Positions 7,706 to 17,078 are shown, numbered from the stretch's first letter. The stretch is 64,000 nt of DNA from Bacteroidota bacterium (GCA_018266615.1 JAFEAB010000108.1:36488-100487); one strand, 5' to 3'. Notes: a model not told the origin generated them from the sequence alone. Translations and numbers: made by a program.

Positions 7706-10660
7706 ATGTACCTGAACTGTAAAACATATTTCAGCCTGCGGTATGGCACATTTTCCACTGCCGGGTTAGTAGCGGCGGCGGCGGATATGAATATCCCCCT
7801 GCTGGCACTTACTAATATCAATAACACCTGCGATAGCTGGGACTTTGTAAAGCGTTGCCGGGATACCGGAATAAAACCCATTGTGGGTACAGAAATCCGA
7901 AACGGAGATGATTTTCTGTACCTCCTCATCGCCGCCAACAACAGGGGCTTCGAATGGATTAACCGGTTTTTATCGGAACACCTTACCGAAGGAAAACCCT
8001 TTCCGCAAACGGCAGGAGAACACCCTTTTTTTAACGACCTCTGGGATGGCTTTGTAATTTATCCTCTGCACGGAAAAGATCCGAACCTCTTTTTTGCAAA
8101 TGAACGCATCGGCATGCTGCCCGTAGAAATAAATAAACTATATGGCGCCGACATGGAACTCCTCCGTAATAAACTGGTTGTACGCCAGCCCGTAACCTTT
8201 CAAAACAAAACCTATTTTAATGTACACCGGCTCCTGCGCGCCATCGACAAAAATGTCCTGCTCTCAAAGCTTCCCAAAGAAGCACAGTGCCGGCCTGATG
8301 AAAGTTTTGTTCCGCCGCACACCCTGCTCGAGTTGTTTCGCCAGTACCCGTTTATTATAACCAACACCTATCGGTTGATGGACGACTGTAATATCCGGAT
8401 GGATTTCCGCACCGATAAAAACAAGAAAATTTTCAGTGCCACAAAGGAAGACGACCGGGTGCTGCTCGAAAAGCTTGCCCTGGATGGATTCAGTTACAGG
8501 TATGGAAATAAAAATATAACGGCAATGGGCAGACTAAAATCGGAGTTGCAGGTAATCAACGACCTCGGCTTTAATGCCTACTTTCTCATCACCTGGGATA
8601 TCATCCGCTATGCCCAGGCACGGGGCTTTTACCATGTAGGGCGGGGCAGTGGCGCTAATTCCATTGTGGCCTATTGTCTCAAAATAACGGATGTTGATCC
8701 CATTGAGCTCGACTTGTATTTTGAGCGCTTCCTCAACCCGTATCGTACTTCTCCCCCCGATTTTGATATTGATTTTTCCTGGCTCGACCGCGATGAAGTG
8801 ATTGATTATGTGTTTAAGCGGTATGGCAAAGACCATGTGGCCCTATTGGGTATGTACTCCACCTTTCAATACCGGGCCGTAGTACGGGAACTGGGCAAAG
8901 TATTTGGGTTACCCAAAGAGGAAATCGATAAACTGGCACATGGTGCATCTGCGGAAGATAATATCCACCGGCAGATCCTGCAATACGGAAAGTTGATCGA
9001 AAACTTTCCCAACCACCTTTCCATCCATCCCGGCGGAATGCTGATCAGTGAAGAAAGTGTCCATCAATATACCCCTGTATTTATGCCCCCCAAAGGGTTT
9101 GCCACGGCACAGATCGATATGTTTATTGCAGAAGACATTGGGTTGTACAAACTGGATATTCTCAGTCAGCGCGGCCTTGGGCATATTAAAGAGAGCCTCC
9201 GGCTGGTTAAAGAAAACAAGGGCGTGGATGTGGATATACACGCTTTTCAAAAGTTCAAAAAAGACCCTCGCGTAAACGACCAAATCCGGAACGTGAATAC
9301 CATTGGTTGTTTTTATATCGAATCGCCGGCCATGCGGCAGCTCCTCAAAAAACTGGAGTGTGCGGATTATATCACATTGGTTGCCGCCAGTTCTATCATT
9401 CGCCCGGGTGTGGCCAGCAGCGGGATGATGCGGGCTTATATAGAACGGTACCACGACCCGCACAACATCAATTATATTCACCCGATCATGAAAGAATTGT
9501 TGGAAGAAACATTTGGGGTGATGGTTTTCCAGGAAGATGTAATTAAGGTGGCACACCATTTTGCCGGGCTGGATATGGGAGAAGCGGATATCCTTCGCCG
9601 TGCAATGAGTGGTAAATACCGGGGTAGCCAGGAAATGCTGCGGATAAAAGAAAAATTCCTGGCCGGCTGTAAAGAACGGGGCCATCCCGATGAAGTGGCC
9701 CATGAAGTATGGCGGCAAATACAAAGCTTTGGCGGCTATAGCTTTTCAAAGGCCCACTCCGCATCTTTTGCGGTTGAGAGTTACCAGAGCCTCTTTCTTA
9801 AGACTTATTATCCCCGGGAATTCATGGTGGCCGTAATTAATAATTTCGGCGGCTTTTACAACCAGGAACTGTATTTCAGGGAACTGGGCAAGGCCGGCGC
9901 CATTATTCATCCGCCCTGTATAAACAGGAGCAACTATTACACAAATATTGACGGCAATGAGGTGTATGTAGGTTTTGTGCATGTAAAATCACTGGAGCAA
10001 GGGGTAGTGGAAAATTTCCTGGAAGAAAGAAAACAGCACGGCCATTTCCTGCACCTGCAGGATTTTATTGAACGCACCGCCATCCCGCAGGAACAACTCA
10101 ACACCCTGGTAAGCGCTGGCGCATTGGGCTTTACCGGTAAAAAGAAAAAACAATTGTTGTGGGAGGCTAACTTCCTGCAGAAAAAAAACAGCATACACGT
10201 ACCCGCATCGGCATCCATCTTTCAGGAACCGGCCATCGAATTCCAACTACCCGAGCTCGCGCACAACTCACTGGACGATTTATTTGATGAACTGGAGACC
10301 CTCGACTTTACTATCAGCAGTCCATTCCGGTTATTGCATGAGGATCCTTACAAATATATGCTTGCTAAAGATATTGCCTCCCACTTAGGAGAAACCATAA
10401 CCACCGTAGCTTACTTTGTAGAATATAAAATTGTACCTACCATAAATAAAAAACCAATGAGCTTTGGTACCTTTCTGGATGTGGAATTAAACTGGATAGA
10501 TACCGTGCAATTTCCAAACGTATTTGCCCAATATCCTATTAAAGGAAAAGGGTTTTATAAAATAACCGGGAAAGTGGTTTCCGATTTCGGCGTACATGTG
10601 ATAGAAGTAAAAACGATGCACAAACTTGGCTATAAAAAAAGAGCGTATGCAACGCTTTAA
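7706..10660 (+). CDS. DnaE-like DNA polymerase III alpha subunit (error-prone type), PHP metal site lost
   Basis: A 984-residue C-family polymerase, shorter than the ~1160 of replicative DnaE. Palm motifs are intact: HVGRGSGANSIVAYC, PDFDIDF (two catalytic Asp, about residue 350), the third Asp in YKLDILSQRG (about 481), then FQEDVIKVAHHFAG and FSKAHSASFAVES. The N-terminal PHP domain is degenerate. Where DnaE has HxHS and TDHGN, this protein reads NCKT (4-7) and TNINN (36-40), so proofreading-type metal binding is unlikely. It lies 3 bases before dinB. The arrangement resembles the DnaE2/ImuC plus Y-family mutagenesis cassettes of other bacteria, so translesion synthesis is the inferred role. 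The replicative dnaE should be elsewhere. Confidence 0.88.
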   Translation: MYLNCKTYFSLRYGTFSTAGLVAAAADMNIPLLALTNINNTCDSWDFVKRCRDTGIKPIVGTEIRNGDDFLYLLIAANNRGFEWINRFLSEHLTEGKPFPQTAGEHPFFNDLWDGFVIYPLHGKDPNLFFANERIGMLPVEINKLYGADMELLRNKLVVRQPVTFQNKTYFNVHRLLRAIDKNVLLSKLPKEAQCRPDESFVPPHTLLELFRQYPFIITNTYRLMDDCNIRMDFRTDKNKKIFSATKEDDRVLLEKLALDGFSYRYGNKNITAMGRLKSELQVINDLGFNAYFLITWDIIRYAQARGFYHVGRGSGANSIVAYCLKITDVDPIELDLYFERFLNPYRTSPPDFDIDFSWLDRDEVIDYVFKRYGKDHVALLGMYSTFQYRAVVRELGKVFGLPKEEIDKLAHGASAEDNIHRQILQYGKLIENFPNHLSIHPGGMLISEESVHQYTPVFMPPKGFATAQIDMFIAEDIGLYKLDILSQRGLGHIKESLRLVKENKGVDVDIHAFQKFKKDPRVNDQIRNVNTIGCFYIESPAMRQLLKKLECADYITLVAASSIIRPGVASSGMMRAYIERYHDPHNINYIHPIMKELLEETFGVMVFQEDVIKVAHHFAGLDMGEADILRRAMSGKYRGSQEMLRIKEKFLAGCKERGHPDEVAHEVWRQIQSFGGYSFSKAHSASFAVESYQSLFLKTYYPREFMVAVINNFGGFYNQELYFRELGKAGAIIHPPCINRSNYYTNIDGNEVYVGFVHVKSLEQGVVENFLEERKQHGHFLHLQDFIERTAIPQEQLNTLVSAGALGFTGKKKKQLLWEANFLQKKNSIHVPASASIFQEPAIEFQLPELAHNSLDDLFDELETLDFTISSPFRLLHEDPYKYMLAKDIASHLGETITTVAYFVEYKIVPTINKKPMSFGTFLDVELNWIDTVQFPNVFAQYPIKGKGFYKITGKVVSDFGVHVIEVKTMHKLGYKKRAYATL

Positions 10661-10663
10661 TCG

Positions 10664-11830
10664 ATGCTAAAAGAAGAAAGGCATATTACCCACCTTGATC
10701 TCGACTCCTTCTTTGTGTCGGTGGAGTGCTTGCGTAACCCCAAGCTTATCGGCAAGCCGGTGGTTATCGGTGGCAACAGCGACCGGGGTGTGGTGGCTTC
10801 CTGCAGTTATGAGGCGAGGGCCTATGGGGTACACAGCGCCATGCCCATGAAGATTGCGCGAAGGTTGTGTCCACACGCCATCATTGTGCGTGGCGACATG
10901 GAAGCCTACAGTAAGTACTCGGGGTTGGTTACTGATATTATACAAGAAAGTACCCCACTTTTTGAAAAATCTTCGATTGATGAGTTTTATGTTGACCTCA
11001 CCGGCATGGATCGTTTTTTTGGCTGTCGGCAGTTTAGTTCAGCGTTGAGGAAAAAAATAATAAAGGAAAGCGGACTTCCTATTTCCTACGCCATGGCCAG
11101 CAATAAACTGGTGAGTAAAGTTGCCACAAACGAAGTAAAGCCCAATGGCCAGGTAGAAATTCCTTTTGGCAATGAAAAATCATTTCTGGCACCTCTGAGT
11201 GTGGCCAAAATCCCCGGGGTAGGAAAAAAGACGGCTTATCTGTTGATGAAAATGGGGGTTGAAACCGTTAAGACCCTCAGCGAAATCCCCCTTGCCATGA
11301 TGGAAAACCTGTTGGGAAAAAGCGGTATTGAGCTGTCCCACAAAGCTAACGGTATCGATGAAACGCCGGTTGTGCCATATCACGAACAAAAGTCCATCTC
11401 CACCGAAAACACATTTCAGCAGGATACCATCGATACCACCCTGCTGAATAATGAGCTGGTACGTATGACGGAGAAGGTTGCTTTTGAACTGCGTTCGCAA
11501 AACAAACTTACGGGCTGTATAACCGTCAAGTTACGGTATGCCAATTTTGAGACGTTTACCAAACAACAGGCCATCCCTTACAGCAACGCCGATCACATCA
11601 TCTTAAAAACCGTAAAAGATTTATTCTCCCGTCTGTACGACCGTAGGATGCTGGTAAGGCTAATTGGGGTGCGGTTTACCAACCTGATTCCAGGCAATTA
11701 TCAAATAGACCTTTTTGACGATACCCAGGAAATGATCAGCCTTTACCAGGCAATTGACAGTATCAAAAACCGGTTTGGCGAAGATTTCATAACCCGGGCT
11801 ACCATAAAAAGTTCTCCGTCTCAGGATTAA
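10664..11830 (+). CDS. dinB: DNA polymerase IV (Y-family, DinB)
   Basis: A 388-residue Y-family polymerase. Catalytic acidic residues are D12/D14 (HLDLDSFF) and D106/E107 (SSIDEFYVDL). The steric and finger motifs SYEARAYGVHSAMP and MASNKLVSKVAT are present. The thumb helix-hairpin-helix is KIPGVGKKTAYLLMKMG, and the little finger follows from about residue 245. It starts 3 bases after the dnaE-like stop, so the two are almost certainly co-translated and act together in damage tolerance. The QIDLFDD segment at about 345-351, near the C-terminus, is a plausible beta-clamp binding peptide (inference). Confidence 0.93.
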   Translation: MLKEERHITHLDLDSFFVSVECLRNPKLIGKPVVIGGNSDRGVVASCSYEARAYGVHSAMPMKIARRLCPHAIIVRGDMEAYSKYSGLVTDIIQESTPLFEKSSIDEFYVDLTGMDRFFGCRQFSSALRKKIIKESGLPISYAMASNKLVSKVATNEVKPNGQVEIPFGNEKSFLAPLSVAKIPGVGKKTAYLLMKMGVETVKTLSEIPLAMMENLLGKSGIELSHKANGIDETPVVPYHEQKSISTENTFQQDTIDTTLLNNELVRMTEKVAFELRSQNKLTGCITVKLRYANFETFTKQQAIPYSNADHIILKTVKDLFSRLYDRRMLVRLIGVRFTNLIPGNYQIDLFDDTQEMISLYQAIDSIKNRFGEDFITRATIKSSPSQD

Positions 11831-12037
11831 GTAAAGATTGCGGTACCCCTGTTTCCCCCTTTTATTCTCCGAAAAACAACCCACCTTTGTTTCGGAATAA
11901 TTTGTGGCCGTAACCAGGCGTTACAAAAGATTCAGTACCGTACGATTTCTCTGCAATCAGTCCATTTAAAAATAGGGATGCATTTTCTATTCGGTTAAAT
12001 GTATCGTCACAAAAATTTGCCATAAAAAATCACAAAT

Positions 12038-13273
12038 ATGAAACCGGAAAGTTTAATGATGTCGTACGGCTTTAAGCCCGAACTGTCGGAGGGGTCAGTA
12101 AAATGTCCCATTTTCATGACTTCCACATTCGCCTTCAAAAATGCAGAGGCCGGCAAAGCCTTTTTTGAAATCGCGTACGGACGAAGAAGCAGAGCGGAAT
12201 CTGAAGAACCCGGGCTAATATACAGCCGCATTAACAATCCCGATCTGGAAATACTCGAAAACAGGTTAACCCTATGGGATGTGGCAGAAGACTGCGCCGT
12301 ATTTGAAAGCGGAATGGCCGCCATAACCACGGTGCTCCTCGAGTTTTTAAATCCGGGCGACCTGTTGCTAATCAGCAGCCCCCTCTATGGTGGGAGTGAT
12401 CACTTCATTAAAAAAATCTTAATCAAATTCAATATCCGGGTACTGGAATTTAGCGTGGGAGACAGCAAAGAAAAAATTATAAATCTGGTGAAAGAATGCG
12501 GGATGGCAGATAAACTCAGCCTGATATATATAGAAACACCAGCCAATCCCACCAACGATTTAATTGATATTGAAAGTACCTCCGAAATAGCAAAACACTT
12601 TTCCACTCCGGAAAAAGAAGTATTACTGGCAGTAGATAATACGTATATGGGGCCGGTATGGCAACATCCGCTAAAGCACGGAGCCAACCTGGTTTTATAC
12701 TCTGCCACTAAATATATTGGCGGGCACAGCGATATAATTGCAGGTGCGTGCTTAGGTAGCAGAACCTTACTGAAACGCGTAAAAGCAATGCGTACCTTTC
12801 TGGGAAACATGGCAAGTCCGCACACTGGCTGGCTGTTGTTGCGAAGCCTCGAAACATTAAAACCCAGAATGGATGTACAATCGGCTAATGCAAATAAGGT
12901 AGCGGCATTTTTAACGACTCATCCCCGGGTGGAAAAAGTATATTTCCCCGGTAACCTCATACCAGGAACCGAGCAGTATCAAATAAAGCAAAAGCAATGC
13001 TTAACAAATGGTGGAATGATTTCTTTTGATGTAAAAGGAGGGGAGGCGGAGGCTTTTAAAGCGCTGAATGCATTAAAATTGATTAAGCTGGCGGTTAGCC
13101 TGGGCAGTACCGAAAGTTTAGCAGAACACCCAGCTACCATGACACACAGTGATGTAGATGAAAACGACAGAATTAAATTTTCAATTACCGAAAAAATGAT
13201 TCGCCTCTCTGTAGGAGTAGAGAATTTTGAGGATATTATCAGTGACTTGCAACAGGCGCTGGAAAAAATATAA
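12038..13273 (+). CDS. Cys/Met metabolism PLP-dependent enzyme (cystathionine gamma-synthase / methionine gamma-lyase family)
   Basis: A 411-residue fold-type I PLP enzyme of PF01053. The Schiff-base Lys is K225 in SATKYIGGH. IYSRINNPDLEILENRL (phosphate-binding Tyr/Arg) and IYIETPANPTNDLIDI are typical of the family. LSVGVENFEDIISDL closes the protein. It could be a gamma-lyase, a gamma-synthase or an O-acylhomoserine sulfhydrylase; I cannot separate these by eye. It appears to be a single-gene unit. The 207 bases upstream contain an imperfect hairpin at 11862-11900 but no riboswitch that I recognise. Confidence 0.88.
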   Translation: MKPESLMMSYGFKPELSEGSVKCPIFMTSTFAFKNAEAGKAFFEIAYGRRSRAESEEPGLIYSRINNPDLEILENRLTLWDVAEDCAVFESGMAAITTVLLEFLNPGDLLLISSPLYGGSDHFIKKILIKFNIRVLEFSVGDSKEKIINLVKECGMADKLSLIYIETPANPTNDLIDIESTSEIAKHFSTPEKEVLLAVDNTYMGPVWQHPLKHGANLVLYSATKYIGGHSDIIAGACLGSRTLLKRVKAMRTFLGNMASPHTGWLLLRSLETLKPRMDVQSANANKVAAFLTTHPRVEKVYFPGNLIPGTEQYQIKQKQCLTNGGMISFDVKGGEAEAFKALNALKLIKLAVSLGSTESLAEHPATMTHSDVDENDRIKFSITEKMIRLSVGVENFEDIISDLQQALEKI

Positions 13274-13425
13274 GAGTTGAGCCAGAACCTGTAGGAAACC
13301 AATGGGATGAATGCAGGAATGGAACTCAATGTTCACAAATGAGATCATTAACCATGTAGCAAATCTATACTCGCTCCTGAAAATGATCCTCGATAAAGTT
13401 TAGACAATTATAAAAAAGAAGTCGG

Positions 13426-13459
13426 GCCTGTTGCTGCCCCCACCCCGGGGGTAAAAATA
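13426..13459 (+). repeat. 34-base GC-rich boundary element, copy 1 (locus A left)
   Basis: It reads TTGCTGCCCCC, then ACCCCGGGGG, then TAAAAATA, with a CCCCGGGG core that can fold on itself. It differs from copy 2 at 14208-14241 by one base and lies in the same orientation. The sequence just after it (TAAAAAATT...AACAAA) is also shared with the element of locus B. Confidence 0.85.
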
Positions 13460-13552
13460 TTCGCATAAAAAATTCAAACAAAAAAAATTGACTAAAGAAA
13501 TTTCCGTTTGACTTAAACCTAATTTTTTTGGCTACTATGGAAATTGGTTATG

Positions 13553-14130
13553 GCCACGAATGAAATACCCTTGCCACGAATGCACGAATGAAACACCCTT
13601 ACCACGAATGCACGAATGAAATACCCTTGCCACGAATGCACGAATGAAATACCCTTGCCACAAGTGCACAAATAAAAATACCATTGCCACGAATGCACGA
13701 ATGAAATACCCTTGCCACGAATGCACGAATATAATACCCATGCCACAAGTGCACGAATAAAAATACCCTTGCCACGAATGCACGAATGAAATACCCTTGC
13801 CACGAATGCACGAATATAATACCCTTGCCACGAATGCACGAATGAAATACCCATGCCACAAGTGCACGAATAAAAATACCCTTGCCACGAATGCACGAAT
13901 GAAAATACCATTGCCTCGAATGCACGAATGAAATACCATAGCCTCGAATGCACGACTGAAATACCATAGCCTCGAATGCACGACTGAAATACCCTTGCCA
14001 CAAGTGCACGAATAAAAATACCATTGCCACGAATGCACGAATGAAATACCATTGCCTCGAATGCACGAATGAAATACCATTGCCTCGAATGCACGAATAA
14101 AAATACCCTTGCCACGAATGCACGAATGAA
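13553..14130. repeat. tandem repeat array A (about 20 units of 28-29 bases)
   Basis: Contiguous units with no spacers. Each unit holds the core CACGAATGCACGAATG (itself a doubled CACGAATG) followed by an AT-rich arm ending in ATACCCTT or ATACCATT. Units are 28 bases, or 29 with an extra A. Variant types recur: a CACAAGTG form at 13657, 13742, 13855 and 13997, a CTCGAATG form at 13913-13996 and 14054-14110, and an ATATAAT form at 13714 and 13799. The first and last units are truncated. The recurrence of variant units at separate positions suggests block duplications rather than simple unit-by-unit slippage. Confidence 0.95.
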
Positions 14131-14168
14131 TAGCCCGGATACAAATGGCATCCGGTTTATTAGGGCTA
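14131..14168. repeat. hairpin closing array A
   Basis: CCGGAT (14135-14140) and ATCCGG (14150-14155) form a 6-base stem with a 9-base loop. An outer pair TAGCCC (14131-14136) and GGGCTA (14163-14168) surrounds it and partly competes with it. It starts directly at the end of the last repeat unit. Confidence 0.55.
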
Positions 14169-14207
14169 CAAAAAAAATCAGGTTGTTTTAAATTGGAAAA
14201 AATTTAA

Positions 14208-14241
14208 GCCTGTTGCTGCCCCCGCCCCGGGGGTAAAAATA
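14208..14241 (+). repeat. 34-base GC-rich boundary element, copy 2 (locus A right)
   Basis: Same 34 bases as copy 1 except G for A in the centre (GCCCCGGGGG). It is preceded by GGAAAAAATT, which is matched in front of the locus B copy. With copy 1 it brackets the array as a direct repeat, like the ends of a duplicated or inserted segment. Confidence 0.85.
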
Positions 14242-14355
14242 GGAGAGATAAATATCGAAGCAAAATTCTCTCCCTAAAGTAATTTTATTCGTACTTAATA
14301 AATATTTAGGTTAAAATGAAAGGAAGTTTTTTCCGCCGGACCGGTATAAAATCAC

Positions 14356-15549
14356 TCAATAAAAATATTCTGCCTTATAGGGATACCGGATGCGGTAAAG
14401 GTCGCGCACCTTATATAAAATGGTCTGCCTTAATTTATCGATATTCATTTTTTCAGATGCGCTTACAAAAACGCAGTTCCCTTTGGTTTCTAACTCCCAG
14501 CGTTGCTTTAAATCATTGAGTATTTCCTGTCTCACTTCGGCCTCCAGCCATTCATCAAATACATTCTTCTCGTACAAATCCATCTTATTAAAGATGGTGA
14601 TGGTTGGTTTTTCGCCACAGCCTATTTCAGAAAGTGTTCTGTTCACTACATTCAACTGATCTTCGTACTGGGTATGGGAAATATCAACAACGTGCAGGAG
14701 GATGTCTGCTTCACGCACTTCATCGAGGGTGCTTTTAAAACTTTCCACCAGATGATGGGGAAGTTTACGGATAAAGCCAACGGTATCACTCAGTAAAAAA
14801 GGAGTTTGTTCAAAAACCACTTTACGGGTTGTAGTATCGAGCGTTGCAAACAATTTATTCTCAGCAAAAACTTCGCTCTTACTGAGCAGTGTCATCAGGG
14901 TGGATTTTCCCACGTTTGTATATCCAACCAGGGCAACCCGGATAAACTCGCCACGTTCCTTTCGTTGGGTAAATGCCTGTCTATCAATTTCGCGTAACCG
15001 TTGGCGTAAGAGGCTGATTTTATCTTTAACAATACGGCGGTCGGTTTCAATTTCTGTTTCACCCGGGCCACGCGTACCTACGCCGCCACCCTGTCTTTCG
15101 AGATGCTTCCACATGCCTTTGAGCCGGGGAAGCAGGTATTGATATTGGGCAAGTTCCACCTGGGTTTTTGCCTGTGCCGTTTTTGCGCGGCTGGCAAAAA
15201 TATCGAGGATCAGGTCGCTCCTGTCGATGGTTTTAGTACCCAGTTCCTTTTCAATATTCTGGATTTGCGAGCCGGTAAGTTCGTCATCAAAAATGACGAT
15301 GGAAATATTTCCACGATGAAGAATAAACTTCTTTATTTCTTCCAATTTACCCTTTCCCACAAAGGTGCGGCTATCCGGGTGGGTTAGTTTTTGGGTAAAT
15401 CGCTTTATGGTTTTGGCGCCGGCTGTTTCGGCCAGGAATGAAAGTTCATTAAGGTATTCATTTACCTGCACTTCATCCTGGTCCTTCTGCACTACACCCA
15501 CTAGTATAGCCAGTTCTTCATTTGCTAACTTACTTTTCTTCTCTATCAA
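14356..15549 (-). CDS. hflX: GTPase HflX
   Basis: A 397-residue ribosome-associated GTPase that rescues or splits stalled 70S ribosomes. The N-terminal HflX domain contains the glycine-rich GGGVGTRGPGETEIETDRR (about 154-172). The G domain has GYTNVGKST (209-217), DTVGFIRKLPHHLVESFKSTL (G3 and switch II) and NKMD (G4). Length and motif order are normal. It is the last gene before repeat locus A, 115 bases from the right GC-rich element. The ATG at 15549 is preceded by the surA terminator region, so hflX is likely transcribed from its own promoter. Confidence 0.96.
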   Translation of the reverse strand: MIEKKSKLANEELAILVGVVQKDQDEVQVNEYLNELSFLAETAGAKTIKRFTQKLTHPDSRTFVGKGKLEEIKKFILHRGNISIVIFDDELTGSQIQNIEKELGTKTIDRSDLILDIFASRAKTAQAKTQVELAQYQYLLPRLKGMWKHLERQGGGVGTRGPGETEIETDRRIVKDKISLLRQRLREIDRQAFTQRKERGEFIRVALVGYTNVGKSTLMTLLSKSEVFAENKLFATLDTTTRKVVFEQTPFLLSDTVGFIRKLPHHLVESFKSTLDEVREADILLHVVDISHTQYEDQLNVVNRTLSEIGCGEKPTITIFNKMDLYEKNVFDEWLEAEVRQEILNDLKQRWELETKGNCVFVSASEKMNIDKLRQTILYKVRDLYRIRYPYKAEYFY

Positions 15550-15570
15550 ATGTTCCTAATTAAGAGAAAC

Positions 15571-15598
15571 AAAAAAGCGGGAGATGAATTTCGCCCGC
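15571..15598 (-). terminator. intrinsic terminator after the surA-like gene
   Basis: On the minus strand a GCGGG...CCCGC stem (15577-15598, with additional inner pairing) is followed directly by six T residues (15571-15576). It lies 17 bases after the stop of the SurA-like gene and before the hflX start. Confidence 0.75.
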
Positions 15599-15614
15599 CA
15601 GGTTTAAATAATAA

Positions 15615-16988
15615 TTATTTATGTGCGGAACCTGAATATGATTCAGCGGCTTCAAACCACTTTTTCATTTGAGGGCAGTCGCGATATTCATCATCTACCC
15701 GGATATAATAATTTTTGATCTGCCTGTCGAACCATTGCTCGAGCACCTCTTCTTTTTTTTCCTCCAGGGCTCTTGCAGCAATCTTGCTGTAATCGTCTTT
15801 TAGATTTTCGCGGTGCGGTTCGGTTCGGGTTTTCAGATAAACAATCCGTACGGCTTTACGGCCGCGATCATCCGTATATTCTACCGGTTGTGAATACTCT
15901 CCTACTTTCATTTTATTCATCATGGAAACCAATCCGGCATCTAACTGATCCATGGTAAGAAACGTACCATTTGTACCCTGCAACATGCCGGCAGTGAATT
16001 TACTCGATTCATCATCGCTGTACCTGTTTACGGCCTCACCAAAGGTGAGGGTGCCGGCAATTAATTTAGATCTCACCGTATCCAGTTTTTCGAGGGATTC
16101 ACGGCTTTCGTACTGGGTAACCTGCGGAACTTTCAAAATGTGCCTAACTACCGCTTCATCACCGGCGCGGCTAACCAGTTGGATAATATGATAGCCAAAC
16201 CGGGTCTTGAATGGGTTCGATACCTGTCCTTCTTTCAGGGTGAATGCTTTTGCCAGCCAGGTTGGATCCAGATCGCGCTGGCTGCGGTTTATTTCATATT
16301 GTCCGCCCTTATCTTTACTACCCGGGTCTTCCGAGTACAGGGCCGCCAGTGCCGCAAACGACTTTCCATTTTCGATTTGCTTTTTATAATCCTGCAATTG
16401 TTCAATACAATACAATTCGGCTTCCCGGCTTGCCTTGGGATGAATTACAATTTGCCCTACTTCCACTTCAGATTCATAGAGAGGAAGGCTATCTACAGGA
16501 ATTTTATCAAAATAAGCTTTTACTTCGTTGGGGGTGATTTTTACATCTTCCACAATCTTGTTTCGCATAGCGGCAGCCAGTTTACGATCGCGGAAGCCTT
16601 CTTTAAAATCTTCTTTTAGCTGGTACACCGATTTGCCCGCCACTCGCTCCAATTCATCTTTCGATCCATATTGAGAAATAAAGTAGCGAATTTGATTATC
16701 AATGTCTGTTTCAACTTCTTCATCGGTAACCGGAATCGAATCCTTTTCTGCCTGGAGTACAAGGGCTTTAATTCCCATGGATTGTTCCAGGGTGAGGCAT
16801 CGTGCATCGGGAGGCAATTCCATTCCCTGGCGTTGCATATCGAGCAGGCTGTTATCAATATCGCTCTTCAAAACAATTTTGTTGCCTACAACGCCAACAA
16901 TTTTATCAACCAACACTTTTTGGGGTTGCGCAAAAACAGGCACTGCAACGAAGGCAAGCATAAAAAATAGAAAAGTCCTTTTTAACAT
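15615..16988 (-). CDS. SurA-like periplasmic peptidyl-prolyl isomerase/chaperone
   Basis: A 457-residue secreted parvulin protein for outer-membrane protein folding. The start is placed at ATG 16988, giving the signal peptide MLKRTFLFFMLAFVAVPVFA before QPQKVL. An upstream in-frame ATG at 17027 would add 13 residues without a signal function. The SurA N-domain (VDKIVGVVGNKIVLKSDID) is followed by two PpiC-type parvulin modules. The first contains SFAALAALYSEDPGSKDKGG...FGYHIIQLV (about 205-285) and the second FGEAVNRYSDDESSK...GMLQG. It lies downstream of the rimP-nusA-infB cluster with a 126-base gap. Confidence 0.9.
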   Translation of the reverse strand: MLKRTFLFFMLAFVAVPVFAQPQKVLVDKIVGVVGNKIVLKSDIDNSLLDMQRQGMELPPDARCLTLEQSMGIKALVLQAEKDSIPVTDEEVETDIDNQIRYFISQYGSKDELERVAGKSVYQLKEDFKEGFRDRKLAAAMRNKIVEDVKITPNEVKAYFDKIPVDSLPLYESEVEVGQIVIHPKASREAELYCIEQLQDYKKQIENGKSFAALAALYSEDPGSKDKGGQYEINRSQRDLDPTWLAKAFTLKEGQVSNPFKTRFGYHIIQLVSRAGDEAVVRHILKVPQVTQYESRESLEKLDTVRSKLIAGTLTFGEAVNRYSDDESSKFTAGMLQGTNGTFLTMDQLDAGLVSMMNKMKVGEYSQPVEYTDDRGRKAVRIVYLKTRTEPHRENLKDDYSKIAARALEEKKEEVLEQWFDRQIKNYYIRVDDEYRDCPQMKKWFEAAESYSGSAHK

Positions 16989-17078
16989 CTGGTAAAATTT
17001 GAACCGTGGCGGTAAAATTAAATCCACTGGCGCGGCTGCTTAGGATGCCGCCATCATTTAACAAATAATTGTACCAAT

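Larger units (their letters stand above)
13274..14355. other. gene-free stretch holding repeat locus A
   Basis: About 1.1 kb between the PLP enzyme and hflX. It contains, in order, a 34-base GC-rich element (13426-13459), ~93 AT-rich bases, the tandem array (13553-14130), a hairpin (14131-14168) and a second copy of the GC-rich element in the same direction (14208-14241). Long open frames on the minus strand (13519-14151) arise only because the repeat lacks stops in those frames. Three overlapping frames give near-identical low-complexity products, so I do not call them genes. Confidence 0.8.

Noticed and set aside
11862..11900. SAM riboswitch before the Cys/Met PLP enzyme
   Set aside because: Only an imperfect hairpin (TTATTC..CGAAA with TTTCGGAATAA) is present; the conserved SAM-I or SAM-II core motifs are not found.
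13553..14130. CRISPR array
   Set aside because: Units are contiguous with no unique spacers, and no cas gene is present in the window.
13519..14151. Three long overlapping minus-strand open frames (181-210 codons) in array A
   Set aside because: They are translations of the 28-29-base tandem repeat in three frames, give low-complexity repeated peptides, have no start context, and are explained by the lack of stops in the repeat unit.
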